From Enteractinococcus coprophilus (lineage in GTDB: Bacteria; Actinomycetota; Actinomycetes; Actinomycetales; Micrococcaceae): a stretch of 64,000 nt of DNA. A program made the translations under genes and the position numbers. The stretch is from contig NZ_VFOU01000004.1 of assembly GCF_006716305.1 (NCBI RefSeq), forward strand, positions 186,001-250,000, given 5' to 3'. This document shows positions 1 through 7,591 of the stretch, piece after piece (position 1 is the stretch's first letter; each line of letters opens with the position of its first letter). The notes under the pieces were generated by a model, which did not search any database, had not been told where the DNA came from, and worked only from the letters and a program-made list of their open reading frames with translations.

Positions 1-2
1 CC

Positions 3-266
3 GGCTCACAGGGCAAAGACATCCTGGGCTTTACCAAAGATCAAGTCATTTCCGACATCCTGGATGCCTATGACGCCCACATGATGTACATGTCCATGAT
101 TGGTGACAAGGGCTCGCCCTCCAGCGTGGTCGAGGCCACCATTCCCGATGAGTGGACCGACAGCGACCAGATCCACACCCCCACCAGCACCATACCGATC
201 GTGCCAGCAGAACCAACTGGCCAACAGAACTCCACAGGACAAGGAGAAACCCCAAATGACCGCTAA
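3..266 (+). CDS. C-terminal tail of an unidentified protein (5' end outside window)
   Basis: The frame is open from the window edge to a TAA at 264-266, giving about 87 residues. The first half looks like a folded amphipathic segment (around DILGFTKDQVISDILDAYDA); the last 30 residues are rich in Pro, Thr and Gln, like a disordered tail. The stop overlaps the betB start by 11 nt, so the two are probably translated together and the gene belongs to the choline/betaine operon. A transporter with a long cytoplasmic tail would fit that context, but I see no membrane segment in the visible part, so no function is assigned. Confidence 0.6.
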   Translation, partial: GSQGKDILGFTKDQVISDILDAYDAHMMYMSMIGDKGSPSSVVEATIPDEWTDSDQIHTPTSTIPIVPAEPTGQQNSTGQGETPNDR

Positions 267-1746
267 TACAGCAACACTTTTCATCGACGGCCAATGGGTG
301 AGTTCCTCCAACGGCGACACCCGCACCATTTACTGCCCCGCGGACGGCAGTGAAGTCGGAGTCGTCTCGGAAGGGACCACCGAAGATACCGAACGGGCCA
401 TCATGGCGGCCCGAGCAGCGTTTGAATCCGGGGTATGGGCCGACCGGCCAGCCATCGAACGCGGCGACTTCCTCCTCGACGTCGCTGAAGCACTGCGCGA
501 ACGCAAAGATGAATTCGCCCGAGCCGAATCGTTGGACACCGGCAAACGTTTCGTCGAGGCCCAAGGCGATATGGAAGATATCATCGCCAGCTTCCGACAC
601 TTCGGCAAGATTGCCGATCACTACCCGGGGCGTTTGGTCGATGCCGGTGACTCCAGTGTCATTTCACGCGTCGTACACGAGCCGATCGGCGTCGTCGGGA
701 TGATTACCCCCTGGAACTTCCCGCTGCTGCAAGCGGCATGGAAAATTGCCCCCGCCCTGGCTGCTGGGAACTCGTTTGTGATCAAACCCGCCGAACTGAC
801 CCCGCACACCACACTGCTCATGGCAGACGTCCTGGATAAACTAGGACTGCCCGCAGGTGTTGCAAACGTGGTGCTCGGTGCAGGCAACACCGTGGGTGCC
901 CCGCTGTCCAGTCATAAAGAAATCGACCTGGTGTCCTTCACCGGTGGGCTGGTGACCGGCCGAAAAATTGCCGAATCGGCAGCGTACACCGTCAAAAATG
1001 TGGCCCTAGAACTTGGTGGGAAAAACCCCAATATTGTGTTCGCGGACGCGGATTTCGATGCAGCCCTAGACAACGCGTTGACTGCCGCCTTCCTGGATTC
1101 GGGTCTGGTATGTTCCGCAGGAGTGCGACTGATTGTGCAAGACAGTATCGCCGAGCGGTTCGTCGATGAACTTGTTCGTCGTGCTGGACACATCGTGATG
1201 GGTGGCCCATTCGACGACAACGCTGAGACCGGACCGCTGATTTCGGCCGAACACCGGGAGAAGGTCACTGATTACGTTAATCGCGGTGTCGAAGCCGGTG
1301 CCCGCCTGCGCGTTGGTGGGCACTGGGGCGGCGACGAGCATAAAGATGGCTATTTCTATGCACCCACTGTGCTGGATCAGTGCACCGCCGATAACCCAGC
1401 GGTCATTGAAGAAGGCTTCGGGCCCGTCATCACCGTCGAGACGTTTTCAACCGAGGCCGAAGCCATCTCGATCGCCAATGACACGGACTACGGTCTAGCC
1501 GGTGCCGTGTGGTCCTCAGACTCAGGGGTGACCAACCGTGTCTCGCGCAAACTGCGCCACGGCACCATCTGGATTAATGACTACCACCCCTACCTGCCAC
1601 AAGCCGAATGGGGTGGCTTCAAACAGTCGGGTATCGGTCGTGAACTTGGCATCACCGGACTCGAAGAATACACAATTTCCAAACACATCTACGAAAACAC
1701 CGAGCCGGCAGAATCCGGCTGGTTCCCTCGTCAAGACGCGTTTTAG
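256..1746 (+). CDS. betB: Betaine-aldehyde dehydrogenase-like NAD(P)+-dependent aldehyde dehydrogenase
   Basis: A 496-residue aldehyde dehydrogenase of normal length. Visible hallmarks are the cofactor-binding stretch VIKPAELTPHTT (about residue 175), the SFTGG turn, the general-base glutamate in LELGGKNP and the nucleophilic cysteine in SGLVCSAG (about residue 288). The family oxidises betaine aldehyde, or other aldehydes, to the acid. The choline-oxidation role is inferred from the GMC oxidoreductase 21 bp downstream. The ATG at 256 is chosen over upstream in-frame starts because AAGGAG lies at 241-246 and the conserved fold begins just after it (ATLFIDGQWV). Substrate specificity cannot be proven from sequence; a gamma-aminobutyraldehyde or similar dehydrogenase is the alternative. 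Confidence 0.85.
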   Translation: MTANTATLFIDGQWVSSSNGDTRTIYCPADGSEVGVVSEGTTEDTERAIMAARAAFESGVWADRPAIERGDFLLDVAEALRERKDEFARAESLDTGKRFVEAQGDMEDIIASFRHFGKIADHYPGRLVDAGDSSVISRVVHEPIGVVGMITPWNFPLLQAAWKIAPALAAGNSFVIKPAELTPHTTLLMADVLDKLGLPAGVANVVLGAGNTVGAPLSSHKEIDLVSFTGGLVTGRKIAESAAYTVKNVALELGGKNPNIVFADADFDAALDNALTAAFLDSGLVCSAGVRLIVQDSIAERFVDELVRRAGHIVMGGPFDDNAETGPLISAEHREKVTDYVNRGVEAGARLRVGGHWGGDEHKDGYFYAPTVLDQCTADNPAVIEEGFGPVITVETFSTEAEAISIANDTDYGLAGAVWSSDSGVTNRVSRKLRHGTIWINDYHPYLPQAEWGGFKQSGIGRELGITGLEEYTISKHIYENTEPAESGWFPRQDAF

Positions 1747-1767
1747 CCTGCAGGAATGGAGTACAAC

Positions 1768-3324
1768 GTGACAACAACGAATTACGACTATGTGGTGGTC
1801 GGCGGCGGCTCTGCCGGTGCAGTGGTCGCTGCTCGGCTAAGTGAAGACCCCAACGTAACGGTCGCCCTGCTCGAAGCAGGTCCCACCGATATCGATAAAC
1901 CAGAAGTCCTACAGCTCAACCGCTGGCCAGAACTGCTGGAATCCGGCATGGACTGGGATTACACGATCGAAGAGCAGGAAAGCGGTAACTCGTTTATGCG
2001 CCACGCCCGCGCTAAAGTGCTCGGCGGATGCTCCTCGCATAACTCGTGTATCGCCTTCCACCCACCCGCAGAAGACATGGACCTGTGGGAAGCAATGGGA
2101 GCCGAGGGCTGGAATGCCGAAACCATGCTGCCGCTGATCAAACGACTTGAGACTAACGACAACTCCGGTGCACACAACGGCAGCGACGGCCCGGTCGAAT
2201 TGATGAATATCCCCAAAACAGATCCGTTGGGCAACGCGTTGTTGGAAGCTTGTGAAAAACAGGGTATTCCGATCGTCGAGTTCAATGATGGCTCCACCGT
2301 GGTCAACGGTGCCGGATACTTCCAGATCAACTCGAAAAAAGATGGCACCCGCGCGTCCTCGTCGGTGTCCTACTTGCACCCCATCATGGACCGAGACAAC
2401 CTCGATATCCTGACCGACCACTGGGTGACACGTATTCTGTTCGATGACGACAATCGTGCGACCGGGGTGGAATATCTGTCCAACGCGTTCAGTCGGCTCG
2501 CCACACTGGAAGCCAACCGCGAAGTGATCGTCTCGGCCGGCGCCATCGATACTCCGAAACTGCTCATGCTGTCCGGGATCGGACCCGCAGATCACCTCAA
2601 TGAGGTCGGCGTCGGTGTTCGGGTGGACTCCCCCGGTGTTGGCTCCAACCTGCAGGATCACCCAGAAGCAGTGATCTCGTGGGCTTCGAAGGTGGACATG
2701 ACTCGCGAAGCCACCCAGTGGTGGGAAATCGGGATCTTCTCGCCGACCGAAGAAGGCCTGGATCTACCGGATTTGATGATGCACTACGGCTCCGTGCCGT
2801 TTTCGATGCACACCCGACGCCACGGGTACCCGCACGAGGATGAGTCGTTTGCGCTCACTCCAAACGTCACCCACGCGAAATCGCGTGGCACCGTCCGGTT
2901 GCGGTCGCGAGATTATGCGGATAAGCCAAAGGTCGACCCGCGCTACTTCACCGATCCCGAAGGTCACGATATGCGCGTAGCCGTCGAGGGCATCAAACTG
3001 GCACGCAAGATTGTCGCCCAGGAACCGATGGCGGAATTTGCTGGTCGGGAGCTGTTCCCAGGTGAAGATGTCCAGTCCGATGAGGACATCGCAGCCTACG
3101 TGACCAAAACGCACAATACCGTGTATCACCCGGCTGGCTCTTGCCGGATGGGGGCTGTCGATGATGCCATGTCGCCGCTGGATCCACAGCTGCGAGTCAA
3201 AGGCACCAAGAACCTGCGGGTTGTGGATGCCTCAGCTATGCCGCAGTTGACCGCGGTCAACCCGAACATCACCGTGATGCTCATGGGTGAGCGTGCTGCC
3301 GACCTGATCAAGGCTGATCAGTAA
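1768..3324 (+). CDS. betA: Choline dehydrogenase-like GMC family FAD oxidoreductase
   Basis: A 518-residue glucose-methanol-choline oxidoreductase. The N-terminus carries the Rossmann FAD motif VVVGGGSAGAVVAARL with an acidic residue ending strand 2 (LLEAGP). GMC signature 1 is seen as ARAKVLGGCSSHNSC, signature 2 as SAGAIDTPKLLMLSGIGP, and the C-terminal catalytic His-Asn region as YHPAGSCRMG followed by NPNITVMLMGERAADLI. It probably oxidises choline to betaine aldehyde, handed to the preceding dehydrogenase, giving the osmoprotectant glycine betaine. GTG at 1768 is preferred (GGAG at 1758-1761, 6-nt spacing); an in-frame ATG at 1756 would add four residues. It could act on another alcohol, but the pairing supports choline. 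Confidence 0.82.
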   Translation: MTTTNYDYVVVGGGSAGAVVAARLSEDPNVTVALLEAGPTDIDKPEVLQLNRWPELLESGMDWDYTIEEQESGNSFMRHARAKVLGGCSSHNSCIAFHPPAEDMDLWEAMGAEGWNAETMLPLIKRLETNDNSGAHNGSDGPVELMNIPKTDPLGNALLEACEKQGIPIVEFNDGSTVVNGAGYFQINSKKDGTRASSSVSYLHPIMDRDNLDILTDHWVTRILFDDDNRATGVEYLSNAFSRLATLEANREVIVSAGAIDTPKLLMLSGIGPADHLNEVGVGVRVDSPGVGSNLQDHPEAVISWASKVDMTREATQWWEIGIFSPTEEGLDLPDLMMHYGSVPFSMHTRRHGYPHEDESFALTPNVTHAKSRGTVRLRSRDYADKPKVDPRYFTDPEGHDMRVAVEGIKLARKIVAQEPMAEFAGRELFPGEDVQSDEDIAAYVTKTHNTVYHPAGSCRMGAVDDAMSPLDPQLRVKGTKNLRVVDASAMPQLTAVNPNITVMLMGERAADLIKADQ

Positions 3325-3339
3325 AAACTCACTACTCCG

Positions 3340-3384
3340 AGGGGTCGGCTTTTTGAACACGAAAGTTCAAGAAGCCGACCCCTT
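3340..3384. terminator. Bidirectional hairpin terminator
   Basis: An inverted repeat of 19 bp with one mismatch (arms 3340-3358 and 3365-3383) around a six-base ACGAAA loop lies 15 bp after the betA stop and just before the 3' end of the convergent GNAT pseudogene. Confidence 0.75.
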
Positions 3385-3391
3385 GTCATGC

Positions 3392-3705
3392 TTAGGCTGG
3401 ACCAATATTCAGCTTGGTCATTTGCTTTCCATGCTCATCGAAATTCGCCGATGCCAGCCAGTGTTCGAAAGATTGCTAGATAGCTGGCCAATCTTGATTG
3501 ATGATGGCAAACCAGGCAGTGTCTCGGCTGCGTTGCTTATAGACCATCGCTTGGCGAAATGTTCCTTCGTAGGTAAACCCCAGGCGGCGGGCGGCCGCAA
3601 TCGAGGCCCCGTTGAGGCTGTCGCACTTCCATTCGTAGCGTCGATATCCCAGTTCGAATACGTATCCGGCAGTGCCGGACCGATCGGTTGACCAAAGTAG
3701 TTAAC
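3392..3705 (-). pseudogene. GNAT acetyltransferase pseudogene (internal deletion, frameshift, in-frame stop)
   Basis: Read on the minus strand, two pieces of one GNAT-type gene can be recognised. The N-terminal piece, [14 protein letters not shown], is the opening typical of a RimJ/RimL-like group. The C-terminal piece runs [18 protein letters not shown], then an acetyl-CoA-binding helix and [11 protein letters not shown], then [12 protein letters not shown] followed by a TAG, after which homologous-looking sequence (FEHWLASANFDEHG) continues to a TAA at 3392-3394. The pieces are in different frames, and the middle 100 or so residues of a normal protein are absent. It is therefore a dead gene. 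Family membership is from remembered motif patterns, not a search. Confidence 0.7.
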
Positions 3706-3899
3706 GCATGGCCTAGCTGGCCCCTTTTGGTAGAACTGCCGTGCGGTTCACAGTCCGACAGGACATGGGCTCTTACAACGACCGATTCCGTCCTGACTTC
3801 GACTTTCCCGGAAGGTAAAGTATTGAAGCGCTAAGTATTGGAAGATAAGCTTCCCGAGGGAGCGGATACCTTATCTGCCACAAGCGAGGAGCTATATTC
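3706..3899. other. Intergenic region before the sulfur-relay cluster
   Basis: No convincing reading frame was found between the GNAT pseudogene and the first TusA-like gene. This stretch must hold the promoter of the plus-strand cluster, but I could not pick out a clear -35/-10 pair. Confidence 0.4.
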
Positions 3900-4130
3900 G
3901 TGGATCGACCCGAACCAAATGCCACCTGGGACGCCGGGGATATGGGCTGCGGTGAACTCATCGTCAAGCTCAAACTCAAGCTTCGTGATGAGCTTGCAGC
4001 CGGTGATATTTTGCAGCTCACCGCAACCGATCCCGGCGCCCCAGAGGACATCCCTGCCTGGTGTCGCCTCACCCGCAACCCGCTGATCTACCAAGATCAC
4101 CCGATATATTTCATTCAAACCAAGGAGTAG
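3900..4130 (+). CDS. TusA-like sulfur-carrier protein
   Basis: A 76-residue single-domain protein of the TusA/SirA fold. The usual CPxP active-site turn is replaced by DMGCGE (about residue 17). The family pattern then continues with a helix (LIVKLKLKLRDELAAG), a strand (DILQLTATDPGAPEDIPAW) and a second cysteine in WCRLTRN. TusA proteins carry sulfur as a persulfide on the first cysteine, so the retained cysteine suggests a carrier role. The GTG start has AGGAG at 3887-3891, 8 nt upstream. It is followed after 5 bp by a DsrE-like gene and then a second TusA-like domain fused to a methyltransferase core, so the three are likely one operon. Confidence 0.8.
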   Translation: MDRPEPNATWDAGDMGCGELIVKLKLKLRDELAAGDILQLTATDPGAPEDIPAWCRLTRNPLIYQDHPIYFIQTKE

Positions 4131-4135
4131 CCCTC

Positions 4136-4504
4136 ATGTCCGGTACCGGAAAATTCTGTGTCTCTATCACCCATGCCAAAAACGATACCGATAAAGCAAC
4201 TGTTGGCTTCGTGGTAGCCAACGCTGCTGCTGGTTCCGATCAAGACACCATGGTCTTCCTTTCCACCGAAGGGGTACGCCTGGCAGAAAAGGGCTACGCT
4301 GACGACATCCACGAAGAGGGTTTTGCTCCACTGGCCGAGCTGATCAGCAACTTCGTTGAAGCTGGCGGCCAGGTCTATGTGTGCGCCCCATGTATCAAGA
4401 AACGTGCCATCGCTCCAGACAATCTGATCGAGGGGGCAACCGTCGTCGGTGGGGCAAAACTCGTCGAATTCCTCGCCGACGGTACCCCAAGCGTCTCGTA
4501 CTAA
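4136..4504 (+). CDS. DsrE/DsrF-like sulfur-transfer family protein
   Basis: A 122-residue protein with a DsrE-like Rossmann layout: a first strand (FCVSITHAKND), a helix, a strand ending TMVFLSTEGVRL, and a conserved cysteine region VYVCAPCIKKRAI (about residue 82) with two cysteines in a CxxC arrangement. Members of this superfamily pass sulfane sulfur between carriers such as TusA and downstream enzymes. The ATG at 4136 is preceded by AAGGAG overlapping the stop of the upstream TusA-like gene, suggesting translational coupling. Its partner proteins are inferred from gene order only. Confidence 0.8.
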   Translation: MSGTGKFCVSITHAKNDTDKATVGFVVANAAAGSDQDTMVFLSTEGVRLAEKGYADDIHEEGFAPLAELISNFVEAGGQVYVCAPCIKKRAIAPDNLIEGATVVGGAKLVEFLADGTPSVSY

Positions 4505-4531
4505 ACCTTCTGTAGTGTGAAAGAGCCCGTT

Positions 4532-6139
4532 ATGTCCATGCCCACCGTGCACCCATACCCGCCAAAGACCAGTTTCAATGGTGGGGACCTTGATTGTGGC
4601 AATGGTCTGCTGCTGTTGATTCGTAAGCACATCGATCCGTTAGAACCCGGCGAGTTATTGGAAATTGTCTCGCATGATTCCACGGTCGAAGTAGATCTCC
4701 CGTCCTGGTGCCGGCTGACGAAAAACGAGCTGCTCAATATGCACACTGAGCCCGGAGTCTGGCGATTCTTGGTTAGCAAGGGACCTTTCACACCACCAGC
4801 AGACGCTGCCCTCCCGACGGTGACCGCACGCCCGGCAGCACACCCAGAGACACCGCTCGCTCCTTTGAAGCTGAAGAAAAAGCGGAAGAAACCGCAAATG
4901 GCGATCACGCAAGAAGTTGTGACGCCCCATATCCCAGACAGCCTGCCCGAGCCCGCCGATGCGCCGAACATCGAGCCGTTGTCCGTGCTGAGTTTGGGCA
5001 GTTGGCCGCGGCCACGCTGGATGTTGGAATCGTTACATCAGCATCTTGAAGGCCGTCTCGATGACGACGCGTTCCAAGCCGATGCCGATGACGCTGTACA
5101 ACTTGCTATCGCAGCCCAAGAACGCGCGGGCATTGATGTGGTGACCGACGGTGAACAACGCCGCGACAACTACTCATCATTCGTGGGCGGCATCCTGCAA
5201 AACTGCCAGCTCATTCCGGTCACCGATCTGCTGCCATATGTTGATGATCCTGACCAGTTCAACAAAGAACTACAAGCGCTGGATGTGCCAGCCGGCGAAG
5301 TCCGTCACCCAGCCGTTTTCGGTCCTCTGGGACGCAACGACCCGCTGACAGTCCATGAAGTGCAATATGCCCAATCTATTGCGACTAAACCGGTTAAAGT
5401 CAGCCTGCCCGGACCATATCTGCTAACCCGGACCATGTGGATGGAATGCGTTTCCGACCGCGCCTATGACAACCGCGAGCAACTCGCCGTCGATATCGTG
5501 CGCATCCTGCGCGAAGAAATTGCCTACCTGCTGGCCGAAGGCACCATCCTGGTACAGCTCGATGAACCCGTACTCACCGAGGTGCTCTATGGCGAACAGG
5601 GCCAAGGTGGTAGAACGTTTATGTGTGGTGCTCTCGGCGAGCGCGGTGCCCAGGATGAAGAACTGGCTTTTGCCCACCAGCTACTCGAGCAGGTCACGGA
5701 GGGCTTCCCCACCGACCGTCTGGCGCTGCATGTATGTCGTGGCAACTGGACCACCGATGAGACATCCGCTTTGACCGGTGGTTATGAACCACTGGTGCCA
5801 CTGTTCCGGTCAGTGAATGTCGGCACGCTTATTCTCGAGCTGTGTACCCCACGGGCGGGTGAGCTCGAAGCGCTAGCGGGCATCCGAGATGATCAGCGGA
5901 TCGGCGTCGGGGTCATCAACCAGAAAGACTCAGCTAACGATACGGTCGACGACGTCGCTGCCCGTGCTGAGCGGGCCATTAGGCTCTTTGGTTATGAGCG
6001 AGTGCTCCTCAATACCGATTGTGGCTTTGCGACCTTTGCCGATAACCCCATCCAATCGGCTCGTGCCGCCGAACGCGACCTTCGTTTGATCGCCCAGGCG
6101 CGAGACCAGCTGCGAACCAAATACCAGCACGGTGCCTGA
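4532..6139 (+). CDS. Fusion of a TusA-like domain with a MetE-type core methyltransferase domain
   Basis: A 535-residue two-domain protein. Residues 1-85 resemble the small TusA-like protein upstream (DLDCGNG near residue 20 and PSWCRLT near residue 59). A Pro/Lys-rich linker follows (about residues 90-150). The rest is a cobalamin-independent methionine-synthase barrel: GSWPRPRW, VVTDGEQRRDNY, QLDEPVLTEV, and the zinc set HVC (in ALHVCRGNW), the glutamate in ILELCTPRAG and the cysteine in NTDCGFATF. All four metal ligands known from MetE therefore appear present. The N-terminal folate-binding half of full MetE is absent, as in core methionine synthases. ATG 4532 is chosen (AAAGAG 7 nt upstream); a GTG at 4517 is possible. 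The methyl donor and acceptor are unknown. Confidence 0.85.
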   Translation: MSMPTVHPYPPKTSFNGGDLDCGNGLLLLIRKHIDPLEPGELLEIVSHDSTVEVDLPSWCRLTKNELLNMHTEPGVWRFLVSKGPFTPPADAALPTVTARPAAHPETPLAPLKLKKKRKKPQMAITQEVVTPHIPDSLPEPADAPNIEPLSVLSLGSWPRPRWMLESLHQHLEGRLDDDAFQADADDAVQLAIAAQERAGIDVVTDGEQRRDNYSSFVGGILQNCQLIPVTDLLPYVDDPDQFNKELQALDVPAGEVRHPAVFGPLGRNDPLTVHEVQYAQSIATKPVKVSLPGPYLLTRTMWMECVSDRAYDNREQLAVDIVRILREEIAYLLAEGTILVQLDEPVLTEVLYGEQGQGGRTFMCGALGERGAQDEELAFAHQLLEQVTEGFPTDRLALHVCRGNWTTDETSALTGGYEPLVPLFRSVNVGTLILELCTPRAGELEALAGIRDDQRIGVGVINQKDSANDTVDDVAARAERAIRLFGYERVLLNTDCGFATFADNPIQSARAAERDLRLIAQARDQLRTKYQHGA

Positions 6140-6169
6140 CGCCGGGGCACTGTTGTCTGCGGCAAAAGG

Positions 6170-7162
6170 TCAGGCTTCCGGGACTTCACCTTTTTGTGCG
6201 TAGTGCTGCAGTTGCGACCACAGACTCTGACGCACCTCTACCCTACGATTGTTGACCTCCAGTTCGGTCAGCCGGATCTTGCTACCGTGATCGCGCCGGA
6301 ACTGGTCGAGGAGCGAGTCAATCCGGTGGCGGTACCCAGGCAACTTGTTTGCATCGATGGCAACAATCGTGGCACCGATCCCCTGGCGACGCTCCCCGGC
6401 GTAGTAGGGGGCGGCTTCATACGATGAGTCCCCTCCGCTAAGCATCGCCATAAATTCCACCAGCATGGCGATATTGCCACCTTTATAACCACCAAACGGC
6501 AACAGTGTCCCCGCAAGCGCGGCCTGAGCATCAGTCGTCGGTTGCCCGTGACGGTTCAGCGCCCAACTCTCAGGGATCGCTTCGCGCCGGGTGGCATATT
6601 TTTGAAAATTCACGCGGGCGGTTGACGACGACGCTTGGTCAATAATGATTGCCCGACCATCTGCCAGTGGTACCCCGTAACTCAATGGATTGGTTCCCAG
6701 CAGGCGGTCATAGCTGCCGCCGACACTCATCACCGCCGGACTATTGGCAAACGCCAACGAGACCAACCCGTGTTTGGCCAGGCGACGCGCATAATACCCC
6801 AGCTCTCCGCCGGCGAAAGCATTTTTGATCATGAGCAGCGCCAGCCCGTGGGCTTGAGCAGCTTGAATGAGTGCATCCTCGCCCTGACGGTACGCATACT
6901 GCATGGGCCCATGATCCGCATCGACCAGACTCATTACATCCGTCACCGACGTGAGTTGAACCTGCGGTGTGGGGGTGATCAACCGATTGGTCACCGCCTG
7001 AAAATAATAAAACAGGTGCTCGAGGCCCACTGTTGGTTTGCCGTAGAGTTCCGCTTCCGTGGTGGCATCGGCAAGAGTCTCACAGACAGCCGTTGCGAAT
7101 CCGGCTTGGCGAGTGGATCGATAGACCAAGTCCCAGATCTCGGCGGCGTTGACCTGCTGCAT
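6170..7162 (-). CDS. Ldh_2-family (malate/L-lactate/ureidoglycolate dehydrogenase-like) oxidoreductase
   Basis: A 330-residue protein with the overall pattern of the Ldh_2 NAD(P)H-dependent 2-oxoacid reductases: a helical N-terminus, AGGELGYYARRLAKHGLVSLAFANSPAVM, LLGTNPLSYGVPLADGRAIIIDQASS, and a C-terminal GGYKGGNIAMLVEFMAMLSGG. The usual N-terminal DSHG signature appears here as KPTVG, and the histidine normally preceding the GYYA motif is also missing, so the catalytic base may be lost or moved. ATG 7162 is chosen because GGAGG sits 4 nt upstream and the fold starts there; an upstream ATG at 7198 would add 12 residues. It stands alone and faces the sulfur cluster. The substrate is unknown. 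Confidence 0.75.
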   Translation of the reverse strand: MQQVNAAEIWDLVYRSTRQAGFATAVCETLADATTEAELYGKPTVGLEHLFYYFQAVTNRLITPTPQVQLTSVTDVMSLVDADHGPMQYAYRQGEDALIQAAQAHGLALLMIKNAFAGGELGYYARRLAKHGLVSLAFANSPAVMSVGGSYDRLLGTNPLSYGVPLADGRAIIIDQASSSTARVNFQKYATRREAIPESWALNRHGQPTTDAQAALAGTLLPFGGYKGGNIAMLVEFMAMLSGGDSSYEAAPYYAGERRQGIGATIVAIDANKLPGYRHRIDSLLDQFRRDHGSKIRLTELEVNNRRVEVRQSLWSQLQHYAQKGEVPEA

Positions 7163-7198
7163 ACGTCCTCCAGACGTCCAAGGTTCCGGCTTGCTCAT

Positions 7199-7591
7199 TT
7201 CACGAGTTTATATTTCTCAGATTAGCGCTCGTCGATTCGACTAAATAGTGACGGTAGGTCACCTCAATAACCACCGGTAAGGTGAGGCCGGTGCCGAGCT
7301 AGCCTACGCTGACGCCATCCAGAGGGTCATACCACCGCTCCTCCGATAGGGGTCGATAGGTTCGAACTACCGGCTGTGGTTGAAAGACCGCATCCTACAG
7401 TTCGCGCATATCAGCACATATTGTTGAGCGATCAGCCCACCAACAGGACTAGATTGTGCAATACAGGCACCGATAGAACCGGGGGCGACCACGAGCACGT
7501 GTCCTTGCATGACCGACACCGGTGCCAGGCACGGGCCGGGTCACTAAACTCAGAACCACCGTTCGTTACAAGAAAATTCTGAAGGTGTCTC
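7199..7591. other. 393-bp intergenic region between divergent genes
   Basis: This region separates the minus-strand Ldh_2-family gene from the plus-strand LLM oxidoreductase and so should contain both promoters. I see no credible gene in it. A short frame at 7376-7582 has no ribosome site or recognisable motif. Confidence 0.4.

Noticed and set aside
1909-2661. 250-residue frame antisense to betA
   Set aside because: It is entirely within a strongly supported gene and its translation has no motif; long antisense frames are common in high-GC DNA.
7355-7385. GGTTCGAAC sequence resembling a tRNA T-arm
   Set aside because: There is no matching acceptor stem, D-arm or anticodon arm upstream at the required distance; the motif is just a GTTCGAAC palindrome.
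7376-7582. 68-residue frame in the 7.2-7.6 kb gap
   Set aside because: There is no ribosome site, no recognisable motif and no typical amino-acid periodicity.
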